DNA of 64,000 bases from assembly GCA_032622095.1 (NCBI GenBank), contig CP136061.1:2542001-2606000 (forward strand). Direction: 5' to 3'. This DNA comes from Siphonodentalium dalli (Eukaryota > Mollusca > Scaphopoda > Gadilida > Siphonodentaliidae). The position numbers were made by a program, and so were the translations under genes. Numbering within the stretch: position 1 is the first letter of the stretch; each line of letters opens with the position of its first letter. Below the pieces are notes generated by a model. It ran no database searches. It saw nothing but the letters and a program-made list of their open reading frames with translations, and was not told the DNA's origin. Positions 1 through 11,000 of the stretch are shown here, piece after piece.

Positions 1-20
1 CAAATTATACGTTTATGTTT

Positions 21-95
21 ATTTTAATATGGGATTTATTATGCCAGGATTATTTATTTATGTGTCTCTGATATTTTAATATGGGATTTATTATG
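21..95 (+). repeat. Two-copy 23-bp direct repeat
   Basis: The 23 bases at 21-43 recur exactly at 73-95, an offset of 52 bp. The shared core includes TAATATGGGATTTATTATG. Both copies are followed by a similar AGGATT at a short distance (47-52 after CC, 97-102 after TA). The flanks before the copies differ. This looks like a small local duplication or the tail of a longer degenerate tandem repeat that begins to the left of the window. No function is implied. Confidence 0.75.
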
Positions 96-540
96 TAAGG
101 ATTCACACACTATCATAAAAGGTTATATTGTTGGTGCGAATTTGGGAGGTGTCGTTGTTATTGCGACACTGATACGTGGGAGAATATAAAATGTCACATA
201 CAATAATACCGAATTATAGGTACGCGTATTTGTAGTTGAAGTGGTGTGAAACACCCCGGCAGGGCGATAAACATAAATTGAGAATGTTGGTCAAAGTAGT
301 TATTTATCATGTATATTAAACACAATTGACAACATAATTGGCAGCTATACTTAGATATTAATTAAATGTAATGACTCTTGATGGCGAAATCATTTGTGTT
401 ATTTTATCGCCGATATTTGTGTCCCGAATCGAGATGCAAATATTTACAATTGTGAGTATTTCAGACGATGTTTTCTGTGGAGTGGTGTGGTCGATTTCTT
501 TGAAATTTTCGGCGATGTTAGTTGAATGTTACATTCCCCA
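96..540. other. AT-rich unique sequence, no gene seen
   Basis: No convincing coding exon, RNA gene or transposon was recognised. The only small structure I noted is a perfect 6-bp inverted repeat, GTGTCG at 149-154 and CGACAC at 164-169 with a 9-base loop, too short to mean anything alone. An open frame begins at 371, but its predicted protein is low-complexity and runs into the G-run element, so I treat it as chance. Confidence 0.5.
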
Positions 541-543
541 TGT

Positions 544-680
544 TGACGCAGGGGGGGGGGGGTCGCGAAATTTTTTTACATATATAGGGCGAAAAAAATG
601 GTTTTGCCCCTTTCGGGGACCCACCACCCCTCTACCTGCAATTGTTTTCTTTTTTTTCCGCCCAATTTTTGGGACCCACC
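544..680 (+). repeat. G-run dispersed element, copy 1
   Basis: A 12-base G run (551-562) is followed by TCGCG, a T-rich stretch, ATATATAGGGCG and then C-rich GGGACCCACC motifs, one near 618 and a second near 670. The order G-run, TCGCG, A/T tract, CATATAT, GGCG is repeated in reverse complement at 2086-2185. Two related copies 1.5 kb apart in opposite orientation argue for a dispersed element rather than chance homopolymers. The right border is uncertain: the second GGGACCCACC may be an internal duplication or a separate fragment. No coding capacity is seen and the family is not identified. Confidence 0.5.
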
Positions 681-712
681 CCCCAAAATCTTACAAAAAA
701 CATAAAATATAA

Positions 713-1069
713 ACCAAATCAAAGCCTAGCAAAGAATTGTTCCATTTCTTATTATTTAATACTATTCCCAGCATTTTAGTAAACCTCTAAACTGCTCTAA
801 AGGGAAATAATTATATTAGTATAAAATGTGGAAATGCTGAACGCATGCACTTAAAAACATTGGGCATAATGCCATAAAACATAATAATTACGAGGTAATA
901 CATTTCCTGATATCCTCAATAACTCCATATTCTTTTATATAACAATAGTATAAGATGTTTTAGTTTCAAGGCCCAATAGTAATACTGTAGTAATAGGGGT
1001 AGAACAAATTTCATCTGGGACCCAAGCCAAGGAAAGTCACACTCACAGCAGCTCAGTCTAAATACATGT
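713..1069. other. AT-rich unique sequence, no feature seen
   Basis: The stretch has many stops in all frames. A minus-strand open segment at 916-1107 gives a protein of no recognisable type and is probably spurious. No RNA gene or repeat was recognised. Confidence 0.45.
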
Positions 1070-1354
1070 ATGTATGTCATGTTGGTTTGCAGATTGACAT
1101 ATACCAATATTAGCGAAAAATTGGTAGTATTATTAACTTATTATCAGAGTACAAAGTTTAGTTTAAAGCCAGCAGAGATATCCAAGCCACGGTCACCTTG
1201 TACAAACCGTCTGTATACATGTAGGTTCCCCCTGTGCAATGTGGTTTACTGGACGTATCACATGGAAACCCATTATAAGAACAAGCATCCTGGATCAGAC
1301 TGTTCAGTTGAGATATGTGACTCTGAGAAAGTTCACATGAAGAGAGTTGCATAG
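1070..1354 (+). CDS. Possible C2H2-like zinc-finger exon or pseudogene fragment
   Basis: This 94-codon open segment is the only non-repetitive frame in the window with a plausible protein signature. Around residues 49-76 it reads YTCRFPLC, then about 11 residues, then HYKNKHPG. This gives Cys-x4-Cys-x11-His-x4-His, close to the C2H2 pattern (Cys-x2-4-Cys-x12-His-x3-5-His) but one residue short in the central spacer. The HPG after the last His resembles the end of many real fingers. The upstream half (residues 1-40) looks non-coding, and a splice acceptor such as CCAGCAG near 1175 could be the true left edge, although no good pyrimidine tract precedes it. A donor-like CAG/GTTAGTATG lies at about 1375, but only after the in-frame stop at 1352-1354. 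It may be one exon, a decayed transposon-borne finger, or chance. No partner exon was recognised nearby. Confidence 0.22.
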   Translation: MYVMLVCRLTYTNISEKLVVLLTYYQSTKFSLKPAEISKPRSPCTNRLYTCRFPLCNVVYWTYHMETHYKNKHPGSDCSVEICDSEKVHMKRVA

Positions 1355-2085
1355 ATTACCTGTGCAGTTTGATCCAGGTTAGTATGATTTATGATTAGTT
1401 TCAAGAACAAAGTTCATATTAGTCATGTTTATATTCTAGCTTTATGTTGCATATGGAATAAGTTGAGACTTTAATACCAAAAGCTACTTTTATAGTTACA
1501 TTGCTCTATCCTGCTATATCCTAAATTGAATATCAAATTTAGCAACCAATAATGAACAAACAACTAATAATTACAATACCATATGTATTGGCAGTCAAAT
1601 AACTGGAACTCCAAGATATACTACCTTATTACATGTATATGTACAGTACCTAACTGCTTAGACTTGTGAATAATAACTGTGGTTGATTTAATATCACAAA
1701 AGGCTAAGTTTTCATATTGTTATCCAAATAGTATGAACTTTTTGTATGAGTTATTTTGTTTTATAGTTTTAAACCAGTGGAATATAGTGGAACTGTTATT
1801 TTTGTTTGTATCATCAAGTTTATCTTGATAACAAATAATATCCATTATGTGGATTAAGAACAGAAGATGGTAATCATTTAATAATTATGCTTATATAATA
1901 TATCTTTCATCCGTCGAAATCTGGTACATTAATTTTGGCATACATCAGCATACATACACCCCTAAATGGTAGTTAGTTCTGGTTAGTATGTTTTAAATAG
2001 CATAGCGTGTCATATGGTTGATATTAACAGATTACATGAGCACAAAAACAGTGATTTTAAGTGGAGGAAAAAATTTGCATTTTTG
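1355..2085. other. AT-rich unique sequence, no feature seen
   Basis: No open frame of interest, RNA gene or clear repeat was found. Short palindromic AT words such as TACATGTATATGTACA near 1631 are present, as is usual in AT-rich invertebrate intergenic DNA. Confidence 0.45.
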
Positions 2086-2185
2086 GTCATTTACGCATTT
2101 TTTCCGGGTGAAATGACCCACCCACCCCCGCCTCATATATGGAATTTTTGTGCGCGACCCCCCCCCCCCCCCCCACTGGTTGACG
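2086..2185 (-). repeat. G-run dispersed element, copy 2 (inverted)
   Basis: A 17-base C run at 2158-2174 is preceded by GCGCGA and a T-rich tract, then CATATATG and CCGCC. Read on the minus strand this gives G-run, TCGCG, A/T tract, CATATATG, GGCGGG, the same order as copy 1 at 544-680. The minus strand continues into GGGTGGGTGGGTCA, which is not obviously shared with copy 1. The long homopolymer is a likely site of sequencing length error. Open frames crossing it on both strands are low-complexity and not coding. Confidence 0.5.
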
Positions 2186-2339
2186 TAGCAGTTTATAGCT
2201 GTTTGCATAAACCCAAAGTATCATGTCAGTATGAGATTGGGGTGTTTTAAAAATAGGCTTATGGATATATAAGGTGTTAGCAGGGTGACACGACATATCC
2301 GAGCTGTTCCCCTTATGTTTAGCGTGATAACCCCGCATT

Positions 2340-2725
2340 GACCATTTTGTAGGTCAAAGTAAGGTCATGGTCACGACCCGTCTCGTACAACATTGCCCGG
2401 ACATAAATACCCCTAGGTATCAATTTATGCCGATATTTCGTCGAAGGGCGCGATATGGACTTGATATGACCTTTGTGTGGTGAAGGTAAGGTCGGGGTCA
2501 TGATTGGATTGGTCGAAAAACGTTCTCTAAACAAAAATACCCCAGGTATCAAGTTTCGTAGCGACTCGTCGAAAGGCGTAATATGACATCGAAATGACTA
2601 TTTTGAAGGTCAGGGTATGTTCGGGGTCACGTTATGACCCGTCATAAACACTTCGCGGGTAATTACCCTTATGTATAATTTTATAAACTTGTACATCAGC
2701 TATCCCGGATATTGTTAACAAACAC
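2340..2725 (+). repeat. Three degenerate tandem copies of a GGTCA-rich ~128-bp unit
   Basis: Corresponding GGTCA-rich blocks start at 2352 (GGTCAAAGTAAGGTCATGG), 2479 (GGTGAAGGTAAGGTCGGGG) and 2608 (GGTCAGGGTATGTTCGGGG), giving periods of 127 and 129 bp. In the first two units each block is followed by a RTAAATACCCC/AAAATACCCC motif, then AGGTATCAA and a TCGTCGAARGGCG motif near 2440 and 2565. The third unit is more diverged and has GGGTAATTACCCTTATG instead. From general knowledge, similar GGTCA-rich degenerate units are abundant in bivalve and other molluscan genomes, which is the main taxonomic hint here. A weak further partial unit may lie at 2281-2339. Confidence 0.65.
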
Positions 2726-2810
2726 ATATATATACAGACAGACGCCCCCAAAAATTATATATGTATATTCGAAGATGATACAGCAGACAACCAGACAAAC
2801 AGACAGACAT
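2722..2810. repeat. CAGACAGA/AT-rich simple sequence
   Basis: ACAGACAGACG occurs near 2735, and a degenerate CAGACAA/CAGACAGA tract covers about 2780-2810, separated by an ATATATGTATAT stretch. The run directly follows the GGTCA block and may be its tail. Confidence 0.6.
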
Positions 2811-3199
2811 AAACATATTATAACTTACTCATTAGTATTCTAGCATGCAGTATCAGGAAGGGGGTTTTTATAAACACGAATAATGTGGCAAGAGAACGGG
2901 GAGGATGTCTGCTGAGCATATTAAAGAAAAGGCTGGTGTTTTATGGTCAGTGTCCCAATTCTGTGCAGACAAATTGTTCCTCGTTCTCTTGACATAACTT
3001 TTGCAGTGGAGAGTAGGATTCTGGAGCGGTTTAATGTAATTTTGAAAAGGTTTTGGAACGTACCCCCTAAAGTTTATTTAGTTACGCCAAAGGTGTAATT
3101 TGGAATTTTAGATTTATATAAATAGGTTGATGTTTTGGAAAAGGTGCCAAAGTTTTTGGTAGGGTCATCATCAGTTGCAGCTTGCTGACTTGTGCCATG
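2811..3199. other. Unique sequence bordering the satellite array
   Basis: No open frame or known repeat was recognised apart from the imperfect palindrome listed separately at 2889-2991. The last unique bases before the array (3185-3199, GCTGACTTGTGCCAT) show no similarity to the repeat unit, so the array edge is abrupt. Confidence 0.55.
2889..2991. repeat. Imperfect 103-bp palindrome (possible MITE remnant or hairpin)
   Basis: The left arm CAAGAGAACGGGGAGGA at 2889-2905 pairs with the right arm TCCTCGTTCTCTTG at 2978-2991, with a two-base bulge. Just inside, TGTCTGC (about 2906-2912) pairs with GCAGACA (about 2966-2972). The two paired segments are in the correct nested order. The arms enclose roughly 50 bases of unique sequence. 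No clear target-site duplication flanks it. It could be a degenerate foldback element, a transcribed hairpin, or coincidence. Confidence 0.4.
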
Positions 3200-5600
3200 C
3201 TGTAGTGTGTCTTATAGGTATGGGTTATCAATATCCACCGGCCTTAAGTGTGTCTTATAGGTATGGATTATCAAAGTCAACTGGCCTCATGTGTGTCTTA
3301 TAGGTATTGATTATCAATATCCACCGGCCTCATGTGTGTCTTATAGGTATGGATTATCAATATCCACTGGCCTCATGTGTGTCTTATAGGTATGGATTAT
3401 CAATATCCACCGGCCTCATGTGTGTCTTATAGGTATGGATTGTCAATATCCACCGGCCTTATGTGTGTCTTATAGGTATGGATTATCAATATCCACCGGC
3501 CTCATGTGTGTCTTATAGGTATGGATTGTCAATATCCACCGGCCTTATGTGTGTCTTATAGGTATGGATTATCAATATACACAGGCCTTATGTGTGTCTT
3601 ATAGGTATGGATTATCAATATCCACCGGCCTTATATGTGTCTTATAGGTATGGATTATCAATATCCAACGGCCTTATATGTGTCTTATAGGTATGGATTA
3701 TCAATATCCACCGGCCTGTAGTGTGTCTTATAGGTATGGATTATCAATATCCACAGGCCTTATGTGTGTCTTATAGGTATGGATAATCAATATCCAACGG
3801 CCTTATGTGTGTCTTATAGGTATGGATTATCAATATCCACCGGCCTTATGTGTGTCTTATAGGTATGGATTATCAATATCCACCGGCGTTATGTGTGTCT
3901 TATAGGTATGGATTATCAATATCCAACGGCGTTATGTGTGTCTTATAGGTATGGATTATCAATATCCACCGGCCTTATGTGTGTCTTATAGGTATGGATT
4001 ATCAATATCCAACGGCCTTATGTGTGTCTTATAGGTATGGATTATCAATATCCACCGGCCTCATGTGTGTCTTATATGTATGGATTATCGATATCCACCG
4101 GCCTTATGTGTGTCTTATAGGTATGGATTATCAATATCCAACGGCCTGTAGTGTGTCTTATAGGTATGGATTATCAATATCCACCGGCGTTATGTGTGTC
4201 TTATAGGTATGGATTACCAATATCCACCGGCCTTATGTGTGTCTTATAGGTATGGATTATCAATATCCACCGGCCTTAAGTGTGTCTTATAGGTATGGAT
4301 TATCAATATCCACCGGCCTTATGTGTGTCTTATAGGTATGGATTATCAATATGCCACCGGCCTTATGTGTGTCTTATAGGTAACGATTATTAATATCCAC
4401 CGGCCTTATGTGTGTCTTATAGGTATGGATGATCAATATCCACCGGCCTTATGTGTGTCTTATAGGTAACGATTATTAATATCCACCGGCCTTATGTGTG
4501 TCTTATAGGTATGGATTATCAATATGCCACCGGCCTTATGTGTGTCTTATAGGTATGGATTATCAATATCCACCGGCCTTATGTGTGTCTTATAGGTATG
4601 GATTATCAATATCCACCGGCCTTATGTGTGTCTTATAGGTATGGATTATCAATATGCCACCTTCCTTATGTGTGTCTTATAGGTATGGATTATCAATATC
4701 CACCGGCCTTATGTGTGTCTTATAGGTATGGATTATCAATATCCACCGGCCTGTAGTGTGTCTTATAGGTATGGATTATCAATATCCACCGGCCTTAAGT
4801 GTGTCTTATAGGTATGGATTATCAATATCCACCGGCCTTATGTGTGTCTTATATGTATGGATTATCAATATCCACCGGCCTTATGTGTGTCTTATAGGTA
4901 TGGATTATCAATATCCATCGGCCTTATGTGGGTCTTATAGGTATGGATTATCAATATCCACCGGCCTTATGTATGTCTTATAGGTATGGATTATCAATAT
5001 CCACAGGCCTTATGTGTGGCTTATAGGTATGGATTATCAATATACACCGGCATTATGTGTGTCTTATAGGTATGGATTATCAATATCCACTGGCCTTATG
5101 TGTGTCTTATAGGTATGGATTATCAATATCCACAGGCCTTATGTGTGGCTTATAGGTATGGATTATCAATATACACCGGCATTATGTGTGTCTTATAGAT
5201 ATGGATTATCAATATCCATCGGCCTTATGTGGGTCTTATAGGTATGGATTATCAATATCCACTGGCCTTATGTGTGTCTTATAGGTATGGATTATCAATA
5301 TCCACAGGCCTTAAGTGTGGCTTATAGGTATGTATTATCAATATCAACCGGCATCATGTGTGTCTTATAGGTGTGGATTATCAATATCCACCGGCCTCAT
5401 GTGTGTCTTATATGTATGGATTATCAATATCCACCGGCCTTATGTGGGTCTTATAGGTATGGATTATCAATATCCACCGGCCTTATGTGTGTCTTATAGG
5501 TATGGATTATCAATATCCACCGGCCTGTAGTGTGTCTTATATGTATGGATTATCAATATCCACCGGCCTCATGTGTGTCTTATAGGTATGGATTATCAAT
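3200..5600 (+). repeat. Outer 43-bp subfamily (TATGGATTATC / CCACCGGCC)
   Basis: Units in this zone are mostly exactly 43 bp, with GGATT after TAT and CCACCGGCC or close variants (CCAACGGCC, CCACAGGCC). A few 44-bp units with an extra base (ATGCCACC) appear near 4351, 4524 and 4653. Small higher-order duplications are visible: the odd variant GGTAACGATTATTAATATCC occurs twice, 86 bp apart (4381 and 4467), and CCACAGGCC units recur at 5003, 5132 and 5304 (3 and 4 units apart). Units here are the least like those of the 7505-64000 array, as expected at an array edge. Confidence 0.85.
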
Positions 5601-7404
5601 ATGCCACCTTCCTTATGTGTGTCTTATAGGTATGTATTATCAATATGCCACCTTCCTTATGTGTGTCTTATAGGTATGTATTATCAATATACACCGGCCT
5701 GATGTATGTCTTATATGTATGGATTATCAATATGCCACCTTCCTTATGTGTGTCTTATAGGTATGGATTATCAATATGCCACCTTCCTTATGTGTGTCGT
5801 ATAGGTATGTATTATCAATATGCCACCTTACTTATGTGTGTCTTATAGGTATGGATTATCAATATGCCACCTTCCTTATGTGTGTCTTATAGGTATGTAT
5901 TATCAATATGCCACCTTCCTTATGTGTGTCTTATAGGTATGTATTATCAATATGCCACCTTCCTTATGTGAGTCTTATAGGTATGTATTATCAATATACA
6001 CCGGCCTTATGTGTGTCTTATAGGTATGTATTATCAATATGCCACCTTCCTCATGTGTGTCTTATAGGTATGTATTATCAATATACACCGGCCTTATGTG
6101 TGTCTTATAGGTATGTATTATCAATATGCCACCTTCCTTATGTGTGTCTTATAGGTATGTATTATCAATATCCACCGGCCTTATGTGTGTCTTATAGGTA
6201 TGCATTATCAATATACACCGGCCTTATGTGTGTCTTATAGGTATGTATTATCAATATACACCGGCCTTATGTGTGTCTTATAGGTATGTATTATCAATAT
6301 CCACCGGCCTCATGTGTGTCTTATAGGTATGTATTATCAATATACACCGGCCTTATGTGTGTCTTATAGGTATGTATTATCAATATCCACCGGCCTCATG
6401 TGTGTCTTATAGGTATGCATTATCAATATACACCGGCCTTATGTGTGTCTTATAGGTATGTATTATCAATATACACCGGCCTTATGTGTGTCTTATAGGT
6501 ATGTATTATCAATATCCACCGGCCTTATGTGTGTCTTATAGGTATGTATTATCAATATACACCGGCCTTATGTGTGTCTTATAGGTATGCTCAATATACA
6601 CCGGCCTTATGTGTGTCTTATAGGTATGTATTATCAATATACACCGGCCTTATGTGTGTCTTATAGGTATGTATTATCAATATACACCGGCCTTATGTGT
6701 GCTCTTATAGGTATGTATTATCAATATCCACCGGCCTTATGTGAGTCTTATATGTATACATTATCAATATGCCACCCTTCCTTATGTGAGTCTTATAGGT
6801 ATGTATTATCAATATGCCACCTTCCTTATGTGAGTCTTATAGGTATGTATTATCAATATGCCACCTTCCTTATGTGAGTCTTATAGGTATGTATTATCAA
6901 TATCCACCTTCCTTATGTGAGTCTTATAGGTAAGTATTATCAATATACACCGGCCTTATGTGTGTCTTATAGGTATGCATTATCAATATACACCGGCCTT
7001 ATGTGTGTCTTATAGGTATGTATTATCAATATACACCGGCCTTATGTGTGTCTTATAGGTATGTATTATCAATATACACCGGCCTTATGTGTGTCTTATA
7101 GGTATGTATTATCAATATCCACCGGCCTTATGTGAGTCTTATAGGTATACATTATCAATATGCCACCTTCCTTATGTGAGTCTTATAGGTATGTATTATC
7201 AATATGCCACCTTCCTTATGTGAGTCTTATAGGTATGTATTATCAATATGCCACCTTCCTTATGTGAGTCTTATATGTATGTATTATCAATATCCACCTT
7301 CCTTATGTGAGTCTTATAGGTATGTATTATCAATATACACCGGCCTTATGTGTGTCTTATAGGTATGTATTATCAATATCCACCTTCCTTATGTGAGTCT
7401 TATA
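5601..7404 (+). repeat. Inner mixed 43/44-bp subfamily (TATGTATTATC / GCCACCTTCC)
   Basis: From about 5600, GGATT gives way to GTATT, and GCCACCTTCC (44-bp class) or ACACCGGCC (43-bp class) replaces CCACCGGCC. GTGAGTC becomes common from about 6730 in place of GTGTGTC. These are the states seen, reverse-complemented, in the array after the gap, so this zone is intermediate between the outer edge and the main array. Alternation of 43- and 44-bp units (87 bp = 29 codons) explains the long open frame at 5908-6240. Confidence 0.85.
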
Positions 7405-7504
7405 NNNNNNNNNNNNNNNNNNNNNNNNNNNNNNNNNNNNNNNNNNNNNNNNNNNNNNNNNNNNNNNNNNNNNNNNNNNNNNNNNNNNNNNNNNNNNNNN
7501 NNNN
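7405..7504. other. Assembly gap of exactly 100 N
   Basis: One hundred N lie inside the satellite, interrupting a unit on both sides. Exactly 100 N is a common placeholder for a gap of unknown length. The repeat is in opposite orientations on the two sides, so the true length and the relative orientation of the flanks cannot be trusted. Confidence 0.99.
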
Positions 7505-7607
7505 ACATACCTATAAGACACACATAAGGACGGTGGCATATTGATAATACATACCTATAAGACTGACATAAGGAAGGTGACATATTGATAATACATACCT
7601 ATAAGAC

Positions 7608-8018
7608 TCACATAAGGACGGTGTATATTGATAATACATACCTATAAGACTGACATAAGGACGGTGGATATTGATAATACATACCTATAAGACTCACATA
7701 AGGACGGTGACATATTGATAATACATACCTATAAGACTGACATAAGGACGGTGGATATTGATAATACATACCTATAAGACTGACATAAGGACGGTGGCAT
7801 ATTGATAATACATACCTATAAGACTCACATAAGGACGGTGGATATTGATAATACATACCTATAAGACTCACATAAGGACGGTGACATATTGATAATACAT
7901 ACCTATAAGACTCACATAAGGACGGTGGATATTGATAATACATACCTATAAGACTCACATAAGGACGGTGGCATATTGATAATACATACCTATAAGACAC
8001 ACATAAGGACGGTGGCAT
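7608..8018 (-). repeat. 87-bp dimer tract
   Basis: Units of 43 bp (GTGGATA or GTGTATA) alternate with units of 44 bp (GTGACATA or GTGGCATA). The 87-bp pair is 29 codons, so one minus-strand phase stays open for 136 residues with a 29-residue period. The pattern is a length-class alternation, not evidence of coding. Confidence 0.8.
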
Positions 8019-11000
8019 ATTGATAATACATACCTATAAGACTGACATAAGGACGGTGGCATATTGATAATACATACCTATAAGACACACATAAGGACGG
8101 TGACATATTGATAATACATACCTATAAGACTGACATAAGGACGGTGGCATATTGATAATACATACCTATAAGACACACATAAGGGACGGTGACATATTGA
8201 TAATACATACCTATAAGACTCACATAAGGACGGTGACATATTGATAATACATACCTATAAGACTGACATAAGGACGGTGGCATATTGATAATACATACCT
8301 ATAAGACACACATAAGGACGGTGACATATTGATAATACATACCTATAAGACTCACATAAGGACGGTGACATATTGATAATACATACCTATAAGACTGACA
8401 TAAGGACGGTGGCATATTGATAATACATACCTATAAGACACACATAAGGACGGTGACATATTGATAATACATACCTATAAGACTCACATAAGGACGGTGA
8501 CATATTGATAATACATACCTATAAGACTGACATAAGGACGGTGGCATATTGATAATACATACCTATAAGACACACATAAGGACGGTGACATATTGATAAT
8601 ACATACCTATAAGACTGACATAAGGACGGTGACATATTGATAATACATACCTATAAGACTGACATAAGGAAGGTGACATATTGATAATACATACCTATAA
8701 GACTGACATAAGGACGGTGACATATTGATAATACATACCTATAAGACACACATAAGGACGGTGACATATTGATAATACATACCTATAAGACACACATAAG
8801 GACGGTGGATATTGATAATACATACCTATAAGACTGACATAAGGACGGTGACATATTGATAATACATACCTATAAGACTCACATAAGGAAGGTGACATAT
8901 TGATAATGTATACCTATAAGACTGACATAAGGACGGTGACATATTGATAATACATACCTATAAGACTCACATAAGGACGGGACATATTGATAATACATAC
9001 CTATAAGACTCACATAAGGACGGTGACATATTGATAATACATACCTATAAGACTCACATAAGGACGGTGGCATATTGATAATACATACCTATAAGACTGA
9101 CATAAGGACGGTGGCATATTGATAATACATACCTATAAGACTCACATAAGGACGGTGACATATTGATAATGCATACCTATAAGACTCACATAAGGACGGT
9201 GGATATTGATAATACATACCTATAAGACTGACATAAGGACGGTGACATATTGATAATACATACCTATAAGACTCACATAAGGACGGTGGCATATTGATAA
9301 TACATACCTATAAGACTGACATAAGGACGGTGACATATTGATAATACATACCTATAAGACTCACATAAGGACGGTGACATATTGATAATGCATACCTATA
9401 AGACTCACATAAGGACGGTGGATATTGATAATACATACCTATAAGACTGACATAAGGACGGTGGATATTGATAATACATACCTATAAGAATGACATAAGG
9501 ACGGTGACATATTGATAATACATACCTATAAGACTCACATAAGGACGGTGACATATTGATAATACATACCTATAAGACTCACATAAGGACGGTGTATATT
9601 GATAATACATACCTATAAGACTCACATAAGGACGGTGGCATATTGATAATACATACCTATAAGACACACATGCGGCCGGTGGCATATTGATAATACATAC
9701 CTATAAGACTCACATAAGGACGGTGGCATATTGATAATACATACCTATAAGACTGACATAAGGACGGTGTATATTGATAATACATACCTATAAGACACAC
9801 ATGCGGCCGGTGACATATTGATAATACATACCTATAAGACTCACATAAGGACGGTGACATATTGATAATACATACCTATAAGACTGACATAAGGACGGTG
9901 ACATATTGATAATACATACCTATAAGACTCACATAAGGACGGTGACATATTGATAATGCATACCTATAAGACTGACATAAGGACGGTGGATATTGATAAT
10001 ACATACCTATAAGACACACATAAGGACGGTGACATATTGATAATACATACCTATAAGACACACATAAGGACGGTGACATATTGATAATACATACCTATAA
10101 GACTGACATAAGGACGGTGGATATTGATAATACATACCTATAAGACACACATAAGGAAGGTGACATATTGATAATACATACCTATAAGACTGACATAAGG
10201 ACGGTGACATATTGATAATACATACCTATAAGACTGACATAAGGACGGTGACATATTGATAATGCATACCTATAAGACTGACATAAGGACGGTGACATAT
10301 TGATAATACATACCTATAAGACTGACATAAGGACGGTGACATATTGATAATACATACCTATAAGACTGACATAAGGACGGTGACATATTGATAATACATA
10401 CCTATAAGTCTCACATAAGGACGGTGACATATTGATAATACATACCTATAAGACTGACATAAGGACGGTGACATATTGATAATACATACCTATAAGTCTC
10501 ACATAAGGACGGTGACATATTGATAATACATACCTATAAGACTGACATAAGGACGGTGACATATTGATAATACATACCTATAAGTCTCACATAAGGACGG
10601 TGGCATATTGATAATACATACCTATAAGACTCACATAAGGACGGTGACATATTGATAATACATACCTATAAGACTCACATAAGGACGGTGACATATTGAT
10701 AATACATACCTATAAGACTGACATAAGGACGGTGGCATATTGATAATACATACCTATAAGACTCACATAAGGACGGTGGCATATTGATAATACATACCTA
10801 TAAGTCTCACATAAGGACGGTGACATATTGATAATACATACCTATAAGTCTCACATAAGGACGGTGACATATTGATAATGCATACCTATAAGACTCACAT
10901 AAGGACGGTGACATATTGATAATACATACCTATAAGACTGACATAAGGACGGTGACATATTGATAATACATACCTATAATACTGACATAAGGACGGTGGC

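Larger units (their letters stand above)
3200..7404 (+). repeat. 43/44-bp satellite array, left segment
   Basis: About 97 head-to-tail units. The outer consensus contains CTTATAGGTATGGATTATCA followed by ATATCCACCGGCCTTATGTG, 43 bp per unit. The first unit begins abruptly at about 3200 with the variant CTGTAGTGTGTC, which recurs at about 3717, 4146, 4751 and 5525. The unit has no recognised homology to a coding gene or transposon. Occasional indels occur: a deletion of a few bases near 6590, a one-base insertion near 6701 (GTGTGCTC) and one near 6776 (CCACCCTTCC). The segment ends at the 100-N gap. Open frames in it are artefacts of the repeat phase. Confidence 0.97.

Noticed and set aside
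149-169. Small hairpin as a terminator or regulatory site
   Set aside because: A 6-bp stem in AT-rich eukaryotic sequence is expected by chance and has no supporting context.
371-712. 113-residue plus-strand open frame
   Set aside because: It crosses the 12-G run and low-complexity C-rich element. The protein (poly-Gly, poly-Phe) has no domain character.
916-1352. Minus-strand open frames at 916-1107 and 1158-1352
   Set aside because: No recognisable motif; the second is the antisense shadow of the zinc-finger-like segment.
2014-2338. Open frames on both strands around the C run
   Set aside because: Both traverse the homopolymer and give poly-Pro or poly-Gly stretches; length errors in the run would shift the frame.
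5908-6240. 110-residue plus-strand open frame in the left array
   Set aside because: It is the same repeat peptide as in the minus-strand frames after the gap, simply because the repeat is inverted. Not a gene.
7608-8018. 136-residue minus-strand open frame
   Set aside because: Same 87-bp phase effect in the satellite; no independent coding evidence.
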